Assembly (NCBI RefSeq): GCF_029846715.1
Contig: NZ_JARVWW010000027.1
Coordinates: 42,843-106,842, forward strand
DNA from: Bradyrhizobium nivariense
GTDB lineage: Bacteria; Pseudomonadota; Alphaproteobacteria; Rhizobiales; Xanthobacteraceae
DNA: 64,000 nucleotides
Reading direction: 5' to 3'
Positions 24,222 through 32,581 of the stretch are shown here, piece by piece (position 1 is the stretch's first letter; every line of letters begins with the position of its first letter). The notes beneath the pieces were generated by a model, which was not told the DNA's origin, ran no database searches, and saw nothing but the letters and a program-made list of their open reading frames with translations. Both the position numbers and the translations under genes were made by a program.

Positions 24222-26810
24222 GTGCTGCAAAGCGTAGTCGTTGCCATCGTCAGGGCCTGCACCCGGTTTGCCTCCCTCGTCGTCGTTCTCGGGCTCCTGC
24301 TGGCCGTGGGGGCGGGCTATTACACGTCCCGGCACTTCGCCATCAACACCGACATCAATTCGCTGATTGCCCAGAATCTGGACTGGCGCCAACGCGACCA
24401 GCAGTTCGATCGCGCCTTCGACCGCGATGCGACGATTACGGCGGTCGTCGAGGCCAAAACGCCGGAGATGGCGACTGCGGCGTCGGACGCGCTCTATGCC
24501 AAGCTGAAGGACGACAAGATCAACTTCCAGTCGGTGCAGCAGCTCGGCACCGGCGAGTTCTTCGAGAAGAACGGCCTGCTGTTTCTGCCGACCGAGGAGG
24601 TCGGCAAGGTCACCGGCGAGTTCGAATCCGCCGCGCCCCTGATCGAGATCATGGCCGGCGATCCCTCGATCCGCGGCCTGACCGGCGCGCTGGAAACGGG
24701 ACTTGCCGGCGTCAAGCGCGGCCAGGTCAAGCTCGACAACACCGAGCGGCCCTTCAACCAGATCGCACAGACGGTTGAGACCGTGCTCAACAAGGGCAAT
24801 GCGACCTTCTCCTGGCGCGAGCTCGTCAGTGACGAGCCGCTGACGGATTCGGACAAGCGCGCCTTCATCGAGTTCAAGCCGATCCTCGACTACAACGCGC
24901 TGGAGCCCGGCAAGGGCGCCACCGACGCGATCCGCAAGGCTGCAGCCGATCTGGATTTTGCGACCAAGTACCAGGCGCGGGTGCGGCTGACCGGTCCGGT
25001 GCCGATCGCCAACGAGGAATATGCCACCGTCCAGGAAGGCGCCATCGTCAATGGCGTCGGCACGGTCCTCGTCGTGCTGCTCATCTTGTGGCTGGCGCTG
25101 CATTCGGCGAAGATCATCGTCGCGGTGTTCGTCAATCTCTTCGTCGGTCTTGCGCTGACAACCGCCGCCGGTCTGATGATGGTCGGCTCGCTCAATTTGC
25201 TGTCGATCGCGTTCGCCGTGCTGTTCGTCGGCCTCGGCGTCGATTTCGGCATCCAGTACAGCGTCCGCTATCGCTCCGAGCGCTACAAGCACAACGACCT
25301 TTCGGGTGCGCTGGTGCTGGCCGCCAAGCGCTCGGCAATTCCGTTGTCGCTGGCGGCGATGGCGACCGCGGCCGGCTTCCTCTGCTTCATCCCCACCGAC
25401 TACAAGGGTATCGCCGAACTCGGCCAGATCGCCGGCGTCGGCATGCTGGTCGCGTTCGTCACCAGCATCACCATCCTTCCGGCGCTGCTGAAGCTGTTGA
25501 ACCCGCCTGGCGAGAAGGAGCCGGTCGGCTACGCCTTCCTGGCGCCGCTCGATCACTTCCTGGAGAAGCACCGCGTGCTGGTCGTCGGTGGCACGATCCT
25601 TCTCGCGGTCGCCGGCCTGCCGCTGCTCTACTTCATGAAGTTCGACTTCAACCCGATGAACCTGCGCAACCCGAAGGCCGAATCGATCGCGACCTTCCTC
25701 GATTTGCGCAAGGATCCCAACACCGGCGCCAATGCCATCAACGTGATGACGACGTCCGAGGAACAGGCGAAGCAGGTCGAGGCGAAGCTGGAGAAGGTGC
25801 CGGAGGTGTTGCGCGTGATGTCGCTCAACAGCTTCGTTCCTGAAGACCAGCCGCCGAAGCTGAAGCTGCTCGCGCAGGGTGCCAAGGTGCTGAACCCCGC
25901 GCTCAACCCGGACCAGATCGACGCGGCGCCGTCGGACAAGGAGAACGTCGATTCGCTGAAATCCTCGGTCGACAATCTGCGCCGGACCGCGGGCGACGCG
26001 AACGGCCCGGGTGCAGGCGCCTCGCGCCGGCTCGCGGACGCGCTCGAAAAGCTCGCCAATGGCGACGAGGCCACGCGCAACAAGGCGCAGGACGTGTTCG
26101 TCACGCCGATGAAGATCGTATTCGACCAGCTCCGGAACGCGATGCAGGCCGAGCCGGTCACCCTGAAGTCATTGCCGCCCGACCTCGTCAGCGCGTGGAA
26201 GAGCAAGGACGGCATCATCCGCGTCGAGGCGCTGCCCAAGGGCGATCCCAACGACAACGACACCCTGCGCAAATTTGCGGCGGCGGTGCTCGTTGCCGAG
26301 CCGACCGCGATCGGCGGCCCGGTCTCGATCCTGAAGTCGGGCGACACCGTGGTGAAGGCGTTCATCCATGCCGGCATTTATGCGCTGCTCGTGATCGGCC
26401 TCTTGCTGTGGATCACGTTGCGCCGGTTCGTCGACGTGCTGATGACGCTGGTGCCGCTCCTGGTTGCCGGCGCAGTAACGCTCGAGATCTGCGTGCTGAT
26501 CGGCCTGCCGCTCAACTTCGCCAATATCGTCGCGTTCCCGCTGCTGCTCGGCGTCGGCGTCGCCTTCAAGATCTATTACGTCGTGGCCTGGCGCTCGGGC
26601 CGGACAAATCTGCTCCAGACCAGCCTGACACGTGCGATCTTTTTCAGTGCGCTGACGACCGCGACGGCATTCGGCAGCCTGTGGCTGTCGAGCCATCCCG
26701 GCACGTCCAGCATGGGCAAGCTGCTCGCGCTCTCGCTGGTAACGACGCTCGCCGCCGTGCTGCTGTTTCAGCCGGCCCTAATGGGCAAACCCCGCAATCT
26801 CAGGGAGTAG
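24222..26810 (+). CDS. hpnN: Hopanoid transporter HpnN (RND/MMPL)
   Basis: Inner-membrane RND exporter that moves hopanoids toward the outer membrane. 862 residues from a GTG start. It shows the duplicated architecture: TM1 at about 15-35, first periplasmic domain to about 270, TM2-6 at about 275-430, TM7 near 455, a second periplasmic domain with a long Gln/Lys/Ala-rich stretch, and TM8-12 at about 710-855. The motifs VLFVGLGVDFGIQYSVRYR and FPLLLGVGVAFKIYYVVAW are characteristic of the family. It is flanked by ispH-hpnH and hpnO. Its 3' end overlaps the convergent DUF2147 gene by 33 bp. Confidence 0.93.
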   Translation: MLQSVVVAIVRACTRFASLVVVLGLLLAVGAGYYTSRHFAINTDINSLIAQNLDWRQRDQQFDRAFDRDATITAVVEAKTPEMATAASDALYAKLKDDKINFQSVQQLGTGEFFEKNGLLFLPTEEVGKVTGEFESAAPLIEIMAGDPSIRGLTGALETGLAGVKRGQVKLDNTERPFNQIAQTVETVLNKGNATFSWRELVSDEPLTDSDKRAFIEFKPILDYNALEPGKGATDAIRKAAADLDFATKYQARVRLTGPVPIANEEYATVQEGAIVNGVGTVLVVLLILWLALHSAKIIVAVFVNLFVGLALTTAAGLMMVGSLNLLSIAFAVLFVGLGVDFGIQYSVRYRSERYKHNDLSGALVLAAKRSAIPLSLAAMATAAGFLCFIPTDYKGIAELGQIAGVGMLVAFVTSITILPALLKLLNPPGEKEPVGYAFLAPLDHFLEKHRVLVVGGTILLAVAGLPLLYFMKFDFNPMNLRNPKAESIATFLDLRKDPNTGANAINVMTTSEEQAKQVEAKLEKVPEVLRVMSLNSFVPEDQPPKLKLLAQGAKVLNPALNPDQIDAAPSDKENVDSLKSSVDNLRRTAGDANGPGAGASRRLADALEKLANGDEATRNKAQDVFVTPMKIVFDQLRNAMQAEPVTLKSLPPDLVSAWKSKDGIIRVEALPKGDPNDNDTLRKFAAAVLVAEPTAIGGPVSILKSGDTVVKAFIHAGIYALLVIGLLLWITLRRFVDVLMTLVPLLVAGAVTLEICVLIGLPLNFANIVAFPLLLGVGVAFKIYYVVAWRSGRTNLLQTSLTRAIFFSALTTATAFGSLWLSSHPGTSSMGKLLALSLVTTLAAVLLFQPALMGKPRNLRE

Positions 26811-27410
26811 GCAGATGTCGCCGACCGGGTCGGCGGCGCCCTTCTGACCGGGTTTGGCAGTGCCGGCGGCCTTCGGGGCTGCGGGCGCAGGCTGCGCCGC
26901 TGTAGCGCCCGTCGTTCCCTGGGCTTTCGGCGCCGCGCCGGTGGACTTCGGCGCGCCCTTGGCCATGGCGTTGGCGGGGCTCAAAGGGATCGGGGGGCCG
27001 ACCCGGGTCCACGTCTCGCCACCGCACAGGAAGCCCATCACGCAGCCCTTGATTTCAAGCTGGTCGGTCCCCGCCGGTGTGATGGTCGCGCTGTAGAGCT
27101 GGCCGTCCTTGGCGTTGTAGACCTGACCTTCCCACTGATCGGCGCCGGGCTTTTTCTTCATGTCGATCAGGGTCGCCATGCCCAGCGTGGGCCTGGTCTT
27201 TTTCGACGCGTCCGGATTGTATTCATCGCGGCCGCCGGGCTGTTTTTCCCAGGAAACCGCGCCCCACATGCTGCCATTGCATTGGGCGACACGAATGTTG
27301 GCGACGCCGTCGGCGACCCGCCAGTCGCCGGTGGGATCGGCGGCGAGCGCCGGGGTCAGGCAGGTGAAACCGCCACCCAGTATTAGTCCGGTGTAAAGGG
27401 CTAAACGCAT
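26778..27410 (-). CDS. DUF2147-family secreted protein with Ala/Pro-rich tail
   Basis: 210 residues from the ATG at 27410. A signal peptide (MRLALYTGLILGGGFTCLTP, cleavage near ALA) is followed by a DUF2147 domain (DPTGDWRVADGVANIRVAQC to CGGETWTRV), a lipocalin-like beta domain of unknown function. About 65 low-complexity Ala/Pro/Gly/Lys residues follow, ending in VGDICLLPEIAGFAH. The 3' end overlaps hpnN by 33 bp in convergent orientation. Its position inside the hopanoid locus hints at an envelope role, but nothing in the sequence proves it. Confidence 0.85.
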   Translation of the reverse strand: MRLALYTGLILGGGFTCLTPALAADPTGDWRVADGVANIRVAQCNGSMWGAVSWEKQPGGRDEYNPDASKKTRPTLGMATLIDMKKKPGADQWEGQVYNAKDGQLYSATITPAGTDQLEIKGCVMGFLCGGETWTRVGPPIPLSPANAMAKGAPKSTGAAPKAQGTTGATAAQPAPAAPKAAGTAKPGQKGAADPVGDICLLPEIAGFAH

Positions 27411-27551
27411 GATAGTTCCTTGGCCGTGCAACATGGTCTAAAGCTGTGCTTGCGAAGATGGTCCGAAAAAGGGCAAAAGGCCGCACAGACCGTTTTCGGC
27501 AACGGTCCGTTTTCAGTTGACGAGACGGCCCTCAACCGAAGTATGTAGCGG

Positions 27552-28943
27552 ATGCACAGCCCAAATCCAGACATGTCTCAGCTATTCGCGGACCGTCAGG
27601 CCCAGCGCAGCGCCCTGCATAATCGGCATCTGAACGAGCAGTTCGTTCGGGTCCTGAAGACCATCGGCTATGATGTCGGCTTCCAGAAGGGGCAGGGGCA
27701 GTACCTGTACGACCGCGACGGCGCGCGCTATCTCGACCTCTTGTCCGGCTTTGGCGTGTTTGCGATCGGGCGCAATCATCCTGTCATGCGCGAGGCGCTC
27801 AAGAGCGTGCTCGATGCAGAGCTGCCCAACCTCGTCCAGTTCGACGTCTCGGTGCTCGCCGGCGTGCTCGCCGAGCGGCTTTTGAAGTACGTCCCCTATC
27901 TCGACAAGGCGTTCTTCGCCAATTCCGGCGCCGAATGCGTCGAAGCCGCGATCAAGTTCGCCCGCGGTGCCACCGGCCGGCCCGGCATCGTCTATTGTGC
28001 CCATGGCTATCACGGCCTGACCTATGGCGCGCTGTCGCTGACGGGTGATTCGAACTTCCGCACAGGCTTCGAGCCGCTGCTGCCGGGCTGCACCTCGATC
28101 CCGTTCAACGATCTCGCCGCGCTCGAAAAGGCGCTGGCATCGCGCGAGGTAGCCGCCTTCGTCGTCGAGCCGATTCAGGGCAAGGGCGTCAACATGCCCA
28201 CCGACGAGTTCCTGCCCGGGGCGGCGGCGCTCTGCAAGAAATACGGCACTCTGTTCGTTGCCGACGAGATCCAGACCGGCATGGGCCGCACCGGCCGCTT
28301 CCTCGCGGTCGAGCACTGGAACGTCGAGCCCGACATGGTGCTGCTGTCGAAGTCGCTGTCGGGCGGCCACGTGCCGGTCGGCGCCGTGCTGACGCGCAAG
28401 AGCATCTTCGACAAGATATTCAACCAGATGGACCGCGCTGTGGTGCACGGCTCCACCTTCTCCAAAAACGACCTCGCGATGGCCGCCGGCATCGCCACGC
28501 TCGACGTCATGGAGTCCGAGAAGCTGGTCGAGTCCGCCGCCAAGCGCGGCGCCGAGCTTCGTCTCGCGCTCACGCGCATGGTGCCGGGCTACGAGCTGTT
28601 GAAGGAAGTGCGCGGCAAGGGCCTGATGATCGGCATCGAGTTCGGTCCGCCGAAATCGCTGCGGCTCCGGGCCTCCTGGAACGTGCTGGAAGCCGCCAAC
28701 AAGGGTCTGTTCTGCCAGCTCATCACCGTGCCGCTGTTCAAGGACCACAAGATCCTCACGCAAGTCGCCGGCCATGGCAGCCACACCATCAAGCTGTTGC
28801 CGCCGCTCACCATCACCGAGGAAGACTGCGGCTGGATCGAGCGCGCCTTCGACGACGTCATCGCGGGCAGCCACAAGGTCCCCGGCGCGATCTGGTCGCT
28901 CGGCAAGACGCTGGTCGACAACGCGGTGAGGCGGTCGGCGTAG
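27552..28943 (+). CDS. hpnO: Hopanoid aminotransferase HpnO (aminobacteriohopanetriol synthesis)
   Basis: Class III PLP aminotransferase that converts the ribosylhopane-derived aldehyde to 35-aminobacteriohopanetriol. 463 residues from ATG at 27552 (ATG at 27573 is possible). Landmarks are FFANSGAECVEAAIKFARG for PLP phosphate binding, FVADEIQTGMGRTG with the pyridine Asp, and the Schiff-base lysine in LLSKSLSGGHVPVGA. The hydrophobic C-terminal part of HpnO-type enzymes is present. Placement next to hpnN supports the assignment over ornithine or acetylornithine aminotransferase. Confidence 0.88.
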   Translation: MHSPNPDMSQLFADRQAQRSALHNRHLNEQFVRVLKTIGYDVGFQKGQGQYLYDRDGARYLDLLSGFGVFAIGRNHPVMREALKSVLDAELPNLVQFDVSVLAGVLAERLLKYVPYLDKAFFANSGAECVEAAIKFARGATGRPGIVYCAHGYHGLTYGALSLTGDSNFRTGFEPLLPGCTSIPFNDLAALEKALASREVAAFVVEPIQGKGVNMPTDEFLPGAAALCKKYGTLFVADEIQTGMGRTGRFLAVEHWNVEPDMVLLSKSLSGGHVPVGAVLTRKSIFDKIFNQMDRAVVHGSTFSKNDLAMAAGIATLDVMESEKLVESAAKRGAELRLALTRMVPGYELLKEVRGKGLMIGIEFGPPKSLRLRASWNVLEAANKGLFCQLITVPLFKDHKILTQVAGHGSHTIKLLPPLTITEEDCGWIERAFDDVIAGSHKVPGAIWSLGKTLVDNAVRRSA

Positions 28944-28952
28944 GCCGATCGC

Positions 28953-29258
28953 TCAGGCCGCCTTGGGCTTGTTCACAGTCTCAATGCGGTCGAGCGCCTT
29001 GCCGAGATCGCGCTTGGCGATCTGGATATCGTAGTCATTCTGAAGATTGAGCCAAAGCTCGGCCGTCGTGCCGAGGGCCTTGGCGAGTCGAAGTGCTGTG
29101 TCGGCGGTGATCCCAGTCTGTTCGCTCGCGATCCGCTCGATTCGCGTGCGAGGAAGGCCGCATGTCCTCGCAAGGGCACCAGCCGACATGTCTAGCGGAA
29201 CCAGAAATTCCTCCCGAAGAACCTCACCAGGATGCATGGGCTTTAGTTTTTTGGCCAT
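28953..29258 (-). CDS. higA: HigA-family antitoxin (XRE HTH)
   Basis: 101 residues from the ATG at 29258. It begins with the family signature PMHPGEVLREEFLVPLDMSA and continues with an XRE-type helix-turn-helix (LARTCGLPRTRIERIASEQTG) and the conserved LGTTAELWLNLQNDYD. It binds and neutralises HigB and represses the operon. Normally it follows higB by a few bases; here 113 bp containing a palindromic repeat separate them. It appears intact. Confidence 0.9.
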   Translation of the reverse strand: MAKKLKPMHPGEVLREEFLVPLDMSAGALARTCGLPRTRIERIASEQTGITADTALRLAKALGTTAELWLNLQNDYDIQIAKRDLGKALDRIETVNKPKAA

Positions 29259-29271
29259 CGTCGCGTCTCCT

Positions 29272-29374
29272 AAAAGCATGATCCGGAAAAGTGCGAAGCG
29301 GTTTTCCGAAAAGATCATGCTCAAACAACAACCTAAAGCGCGATGATGATTCATCCTCATCTCATCGCGCTTTA
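29272..29374. repeat. RIME-like palindromic element between higB and higA
   Basis: Two adjacent palindromes: an imperfect one, AAGCATGATCCGGAAAA against TTTTCCG..AGATCATGCTT-like sequence (about 29273-29322), and a perfect 13-bp inverted repeat TAAAGCGCGATGA / TCATCGCGCTTTA (29334-29346 and 29362-29374). It resembles the short mosaic intergenic elements common in Rhizobiales. The outer TTA at 29372-29374 is the higB stop codon read on the minus strand. Confidence 0.8.
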
Positions 29375-29653
29375 GTGATAGTCCACAATCTCGACCTCGG
29401 CGGGGCCTTGCGCTGTCCAGACGAAGCACACTCGGAACTGATCGTTGATCCTGATCGAGTGCTGTCCCTTGCGATCGCCGGTGAGGGCCTCAAGGCGGTT
29501 GCCGGGTGGCGCCCTTAAGTCGCCGAGTTCGCCTGCTGCGTGCAGATAACGCAATTTCCGGCGCGCAACCTTGATCAAATCGGCCGGAAAGCCCTTAGGA
29601 CTTTCGCCGTCAAAGACCGCCTCAGTCGTCTTATCCCTGAAGGTCTTGATTAC
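29372..29653 (-). pseudogene. higB: HigB-family toxin with lost start codon
   Basis: The conserved RelE/HigB frame runs from 29653 to 29372 and would encode about 93 residues beginning xIKTFRDKTTEAVFDGESPK and ending RINDQFRVCFVWTAQG...VDYH. The codon where the start should be is GTA at 29651-29653, directly after an in-frame TGA, and no ATG, GTG or TTG occurs until TTG at 29576-29578. A product from that TTG would be 68 residues and lack the first 25 or so. Most likely a GTG start mutated to GTA. Catalytic-region residues downstream look intact, so only initiation is damaged. Confidence 0.75.
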
Positions 29654-29661
29654 TCAAACAA

Positions 29662-29680
29662 TGTATCATTGTCTGATACA
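29662..29680. promoter_or_regulatory. Probable HigA operator 1
   Basis: Inverted repeat TGTATCA-N5-TGATACA just upstream of the higB frame. An identical arrangement recurs 34 bp away. Confidence 0.7.
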
Positions 29681-29695
29681 CAATTCAAGGCCATG

Positions 29696-29714
29696 TGTAT
29701 CAATAGATGATACA
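29696..29714. promoter_or_regulatory. Probable HigA operator 2
   Basis: Second TGTATCA-N5-TGATACA inverted repeat with the same arms but a different spacer. Two such sites ahead of higB fit autoregulation by the HigA-type repressor; the repeat arms also offer TATCA-rich promoter-like sequence. Confidence 0.7.
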
Positions 29715-29725
29715 TCTTGAGGCCG

Positions 29726-30490
29726 CTACCCCGCCACATTCGCTTTCATCGCTGCCTCGAACTTGCCGACGAACTCGGCGAGCTCGTCGGCGCCGAGATC
29801 GCTGACGGCCCAGAAGTTCAGGCCGCGCTCGCCCCAGCGGCGGCAGTTGAAGCCCTGCATGGTCTGGGTCTTCGGCGGCCGGTGTTCGATGCTGGCGGTC
29901 TGTGCCACGAACAGGTTGATGACATGCTGCCGGCGCCGGTAGACCACTGCGCCGATGGCGCGCGCGTCGATATAGTCGAGCCGGCCACCCACGAGTGTAA
30001 AACCCTGCGCGGTGAGATCGATCACCGGCGGGGCGACGTCGAGCTTGCCGTTGAACCAGGGCTTGACGGTGTGCTGGTCGGTCGAGATCACGTCCGTGAG
30101 ATGGCCCGCCTGGAGCGAGCGCAGGTGGGCGGAGACGACCTCGGACAGGATGCGCTGCTGGTCGTCCTGGCGCAACACCACGGCGACGACGCCGGAGGCG
30201 GCGAGCGCGGAGACCGCAGAGCCCATCGCAAATCCGCGCAGCACGGAGCGGCGGCTGGGCTGGCGCTGTGGCCCAGGCAGAGACGCTTCGATCCGTGCGC
30301 GCAGGCTTGCGGGCGCGGTATAGCGCAAGTTGGCGTCGGCCAGCACGCGCTTCATTTCCTGTTGTGAGGCATGCTCGGCGGCGCAGGCCGGGCAGCTTGC
30401 GATATGCGCTTCGACCTCGCGCGCGTGGCTGGCATCGAGCTCGTTGTCGAGCAGCGCGTGAAGCAGCATGTTTGCTTCGTCGCAGTTCAT
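29726..30490 (-). CDS. Zinc-binding transmembrane anti-sigma factor
   Basis: 254 residues from ATG at 30490, which overlaps the sigma stop (ATGA). The N-terminal ZAS-type motif is H29-x3-C33-x2-C36 (AHIASCPAC). A membrane segment lies near 85-105 (FAMGSAVSALAASGVVAVVL), followed by a periplasmic domain of about 145 residues ending near FNCRRWGERGLNFWAVSDLG. It should hold the ECF sigma encoded upstream and release it on an envelope signal. Last gene of a minus-strand operon. Confidence 0.9.
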   Translation of the reverse strand: MNCDEANMLLHALLDNELDASHAREVEAHIASCPACAAEHASQQEMKRVLADANLRYTAPASLRARIEASLPGPQRQPSRRSVLRGFAMGSAVSALAASGVVAVVLRQDDQQRILSEVVSAHLRSLQAGHLTDVISTDQHTVKPWFNGKLDVAPPVIDLTAQGFTLVGGRLDYIDARAIGAVVYRRRQHVINLFVAQTASIEHRPPKTQTMQGFNCRRWGERGLNFWAVSDLGADELAEFVGKFEAAMKANVAG

Positions 30491-31035
30491 TTCGAGTGCT
30501 CCTCTTCCGCCATCCAGGCCGCGCGCAGCATGGCGCGGGCGCGTGCGAGGCGGGACATCACGGTGCCGACGGGTGCGCCGACGGCCTCGGCGATTTCGCG
30601 ATAGGACAGGTTGCTGATCTCGCGCAGCACGAAGGTTTCCTTGAACGGCTCGGCGAGGGCGTCGATCAGCTTGCGGATCGCGCCGGCGTCGCGGCTGCGC
30701 AGCACTTCCGTCTCCGGGCTCGCCTCGGTCTCTTGCCATATCGGCGTCTGCTCGGGGGCGCCGGGTTTGTCCTCGATGGCGGCGTGCGAATGCGCGCGTC
30801 GTGCATATTCGGCGTTGCAGACGTTACGCAGGATCGCGAACAGCCAGGGCTTCATCGCAGGGCCGCGATAGCTGTCAAAATGCTTCAGCGCGCGCAGATA
30901 GCATTCCTGCACCGCATCCTCGGCATCGGAGGCATCGCGCAGCAGATAGCGCGCGAGCGTGTAGACGTCGTCGAGATGGGGCAGGGCCGCCTCGCGGAAA
31001 CGCTGCGCCTTCTGGAAATCGTCGCTGACGGGCAT
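30487..31035 (-). CDS. ECF-type RNA polymerase sigma factor
   Basis: 182 residues from ATG at 31035 (MPVSDDFQKAQRF); the frame is open upstream but the extra 41 residues are not sigma-like. Region 2 is ARYLLRDASDAEDAVQECYL ... FDSYRG..KPWLFAILRN and region 4 is FVLREISNLSYREIAEAVGA with GTVMSRLARAR. Coupled by an ATGA overlap to its anti-sigma. Downstream in an operon that includes a cupredoxin and a Tat-exported phosphoesterase, which are probable targets or partners. Confidence 0.93.
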   Translation of the reverse strand: MPVSDDFQKAQRFREAALPHLDDVYTLARYLLRDASDAEDAVQECYLRALKHFDSYRGPAMKPWLFAILRNVCNAEYARRAHSHAAIEDKPGAPEQTPIWQETEASPETEVLRSRDAGAIRKLIDALAEPFKETFVLREISNLSYREIAEAVGAPVGTVMSRLARARAMLRAAWMAEEEHSK

Positions 31036-31150
31036 CGCCTCTCGCTTTGCCTCTTGTTTCGTTTCTTCCCTCGACACGGCTGAAGATGTGCGAGCCCGGC
31101 CAGCGTGGGACCGCCGGCCGGGCACGACAGAGATGGCTTGGTTTGAGATG

Positions 31151-31489
31151 TTACTCAACCTTGATCATCCCCGTCATGTGCGGATGCAACGAACAAAAAT
31201 ATTTGTAGTCGCCCGCATTGGTGAAGGTGAACGAGAACTTGTCGTCGGTGTCCAGGGTCTTGGACCGGAACTTGCCGGCCGACACCACGGTGTGGGGGAT
31301 GTCGTCCCGGTTGGTCCAGGTCACGGTGCTGCCGGGCTTGATCTTGAGCTCGGCCGGCTGGAAGACGAAATTGTCGATATGCACCTCCATATTGTCGTCG
31401 GCACGGGCAGTTGTCGCGGGCAACAGGACGGCCGCGGCCAAAGCGAGACCGAGGTCGACACCGAAGTCGCGGCGATTGAGTGTCTTCAT
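31151..31489 (-). CDS. Periplasmic cupredoxin (amicyanin/pseudoazurin-like)
   Basis: 112 residues from ATG at 31489. A twin-arginine-like leader (LNRRDFGVDLGLALAAAVLL) is followed by a mature plastocyanin-type domain. Type 1 copper ligands are visible: His in DDIPHTVVSAG and Cys-x2-His-x2-Met in YFCSLHPHMTGM. It probably carries electrons or copper in the periplasm. It is 23 bp after the phosphoesterase gene and 115 bp before the sigma factor, in one orientation. Confidence 0.9.
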   Translation of the reverse strand: MKTLNRRDFGVDLGLALAAAVLLPATTARADDNMEVHIDNFVFQPAELKIKPGSTVTWTNRDDIPHTVVSAGKFRSKTLDTDDKFSFTFTNAGDYKYFCSLHPHMTGMIKVE

Positions 31490-31512
31490 TGTCAGCTTCC
31501 GTTCCGTCCTGC

Positions 31513-32457
31513 TCAGCCCTGGAGCGGCGTGTCGATGATCGCGAGCCGCTGCTCGTTCTGCTTGAAGTTGACGCTGGCAACGCCCAGCATGGCGCGCAGC
31601 TTTGCGTCCTCGACCTTCATCGGTCCGGGCGATGGAGCGGCCCCCGGCGCTGGCTGCGGGAATGCAGTCGAACGCGCGGTGTGGAAGGTGACGTTGCCCT
31701 CGACCTTCTGCATCACCTGATGGATGTGACCGTTCAGCACGGTGACGGAGCCGAAACCCTTGACGTATTCCAGCGCGCGGCCGCCGTCCTCGGTACCCCA
31801 GCCCCATTCCGGATAGACGGTCCAGAGCGGGATGTGGGCGAACAGCACGATCGGCATCGATTTCGACTTGCCGCGCAGGTCGTCCTCGAGCCAGGCGAGC
31901 TGCTCGGCGCCGAGATTGCCGAGACCGCCGGCCTTGAGATCGACGACGTTGACAAGGCCGATGAAGTGCACGCCGCCAGCGTCGAACGAATACCAGCCCT
32001 GGCCCTTGGTGCCGCGGCCGTAGCGCTCGCGATAGAATTTTACTTCCTCGTCGAGGAAGTCATGCTCGCCGGGCACGTAGTGCACGTCCAGCTTGCTCTG
32101 CGAGATGATGCGATCGGCGTTGTCGAATTCGGCGGCCTTCGACAAATGGGTAATGTCGCCGGTATGGATCATGAAGGAAGGTTTGGCCGGCATCGCGTTG
32201 ATCTTGTTGATGGCCTCCTCGAGCGTGCCGAGCGCGTTGGGATTGGCAGGCTTGTCGAAGCCGACATGGCTGTCGCTGATCTGGAGGAAGGTCATGCCGG
32301 GCGCGGCCGCGGTCGCGGCTTGCGCGGAATCGATGATGCCGAGCGAGCGCGGCACGCCGCCCGTGATGGTCCAGAGCACCCCGGTGCCGGCCCAGGTCAT
32401 GCATTCCAGCACCTTGCGGCGGCTGACGCCGTCGTCGCCGTGATTGTGTCCGCTCAT
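31513..32457 (-). CDS. Tat-exported metallophosphoesterase
   Basis: 314 residues with an N-terminal twin-arginine signal (SRRKVLECMTWAGTGV). Calcineurin-like metal motifs appear in order: QISDSHVGF, MIHTGDITH, VPGEHDF, FAHIPLW and LNGHIHQ. This predicts a dinuclear-metal phosphoesterase exported folded to the periplasm. Substrate unknown. First gene of the operon that continues with the cupredoxin, sigma and anti-sigma genes, suggesting shared envelope-stress control. Confidence 0.88.
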   Translation of the reverse strand: MSGHNHGDDGVSRRKVLECMTWAGTGVLWTITGGVPRSLGIIDSAQAATAAAPGMTFLQISDSHVGFDKPANPNALGTLEEAINKINAMPAKPSFMIHTGDITHLSKAAEFDNADRIISQSKLDVHYVPGEHDFLDEEVKFYRERYGRGTKGQGWYSFDAGGVHFIGLVNVVDLKAGGLGNLGAEQLAWLEDDLRGKSKSMPIVLFAHIPLWTVYPEWGWGTEDGGRALEYVKGFGSVTVLNGHIHQVMQKVEGNVTFHTARSTAFPQPAPGAAPSPGPMKVEDAKLRAMLGVASVNFKQNEQRLAIIDTPLQG

Positions 32458-32581
32458 CGCGCGTCTCCTCTCGCCCGGAATTGGGCTTCGGGGCGGTGAT
32501 CGGAGGAGGGGTGGGTTTATTCCCGAATGCGATGACGTTTTCGTGAGGTGGTGGGAATGCGGGGCCAGCTGCGTGGCTATT

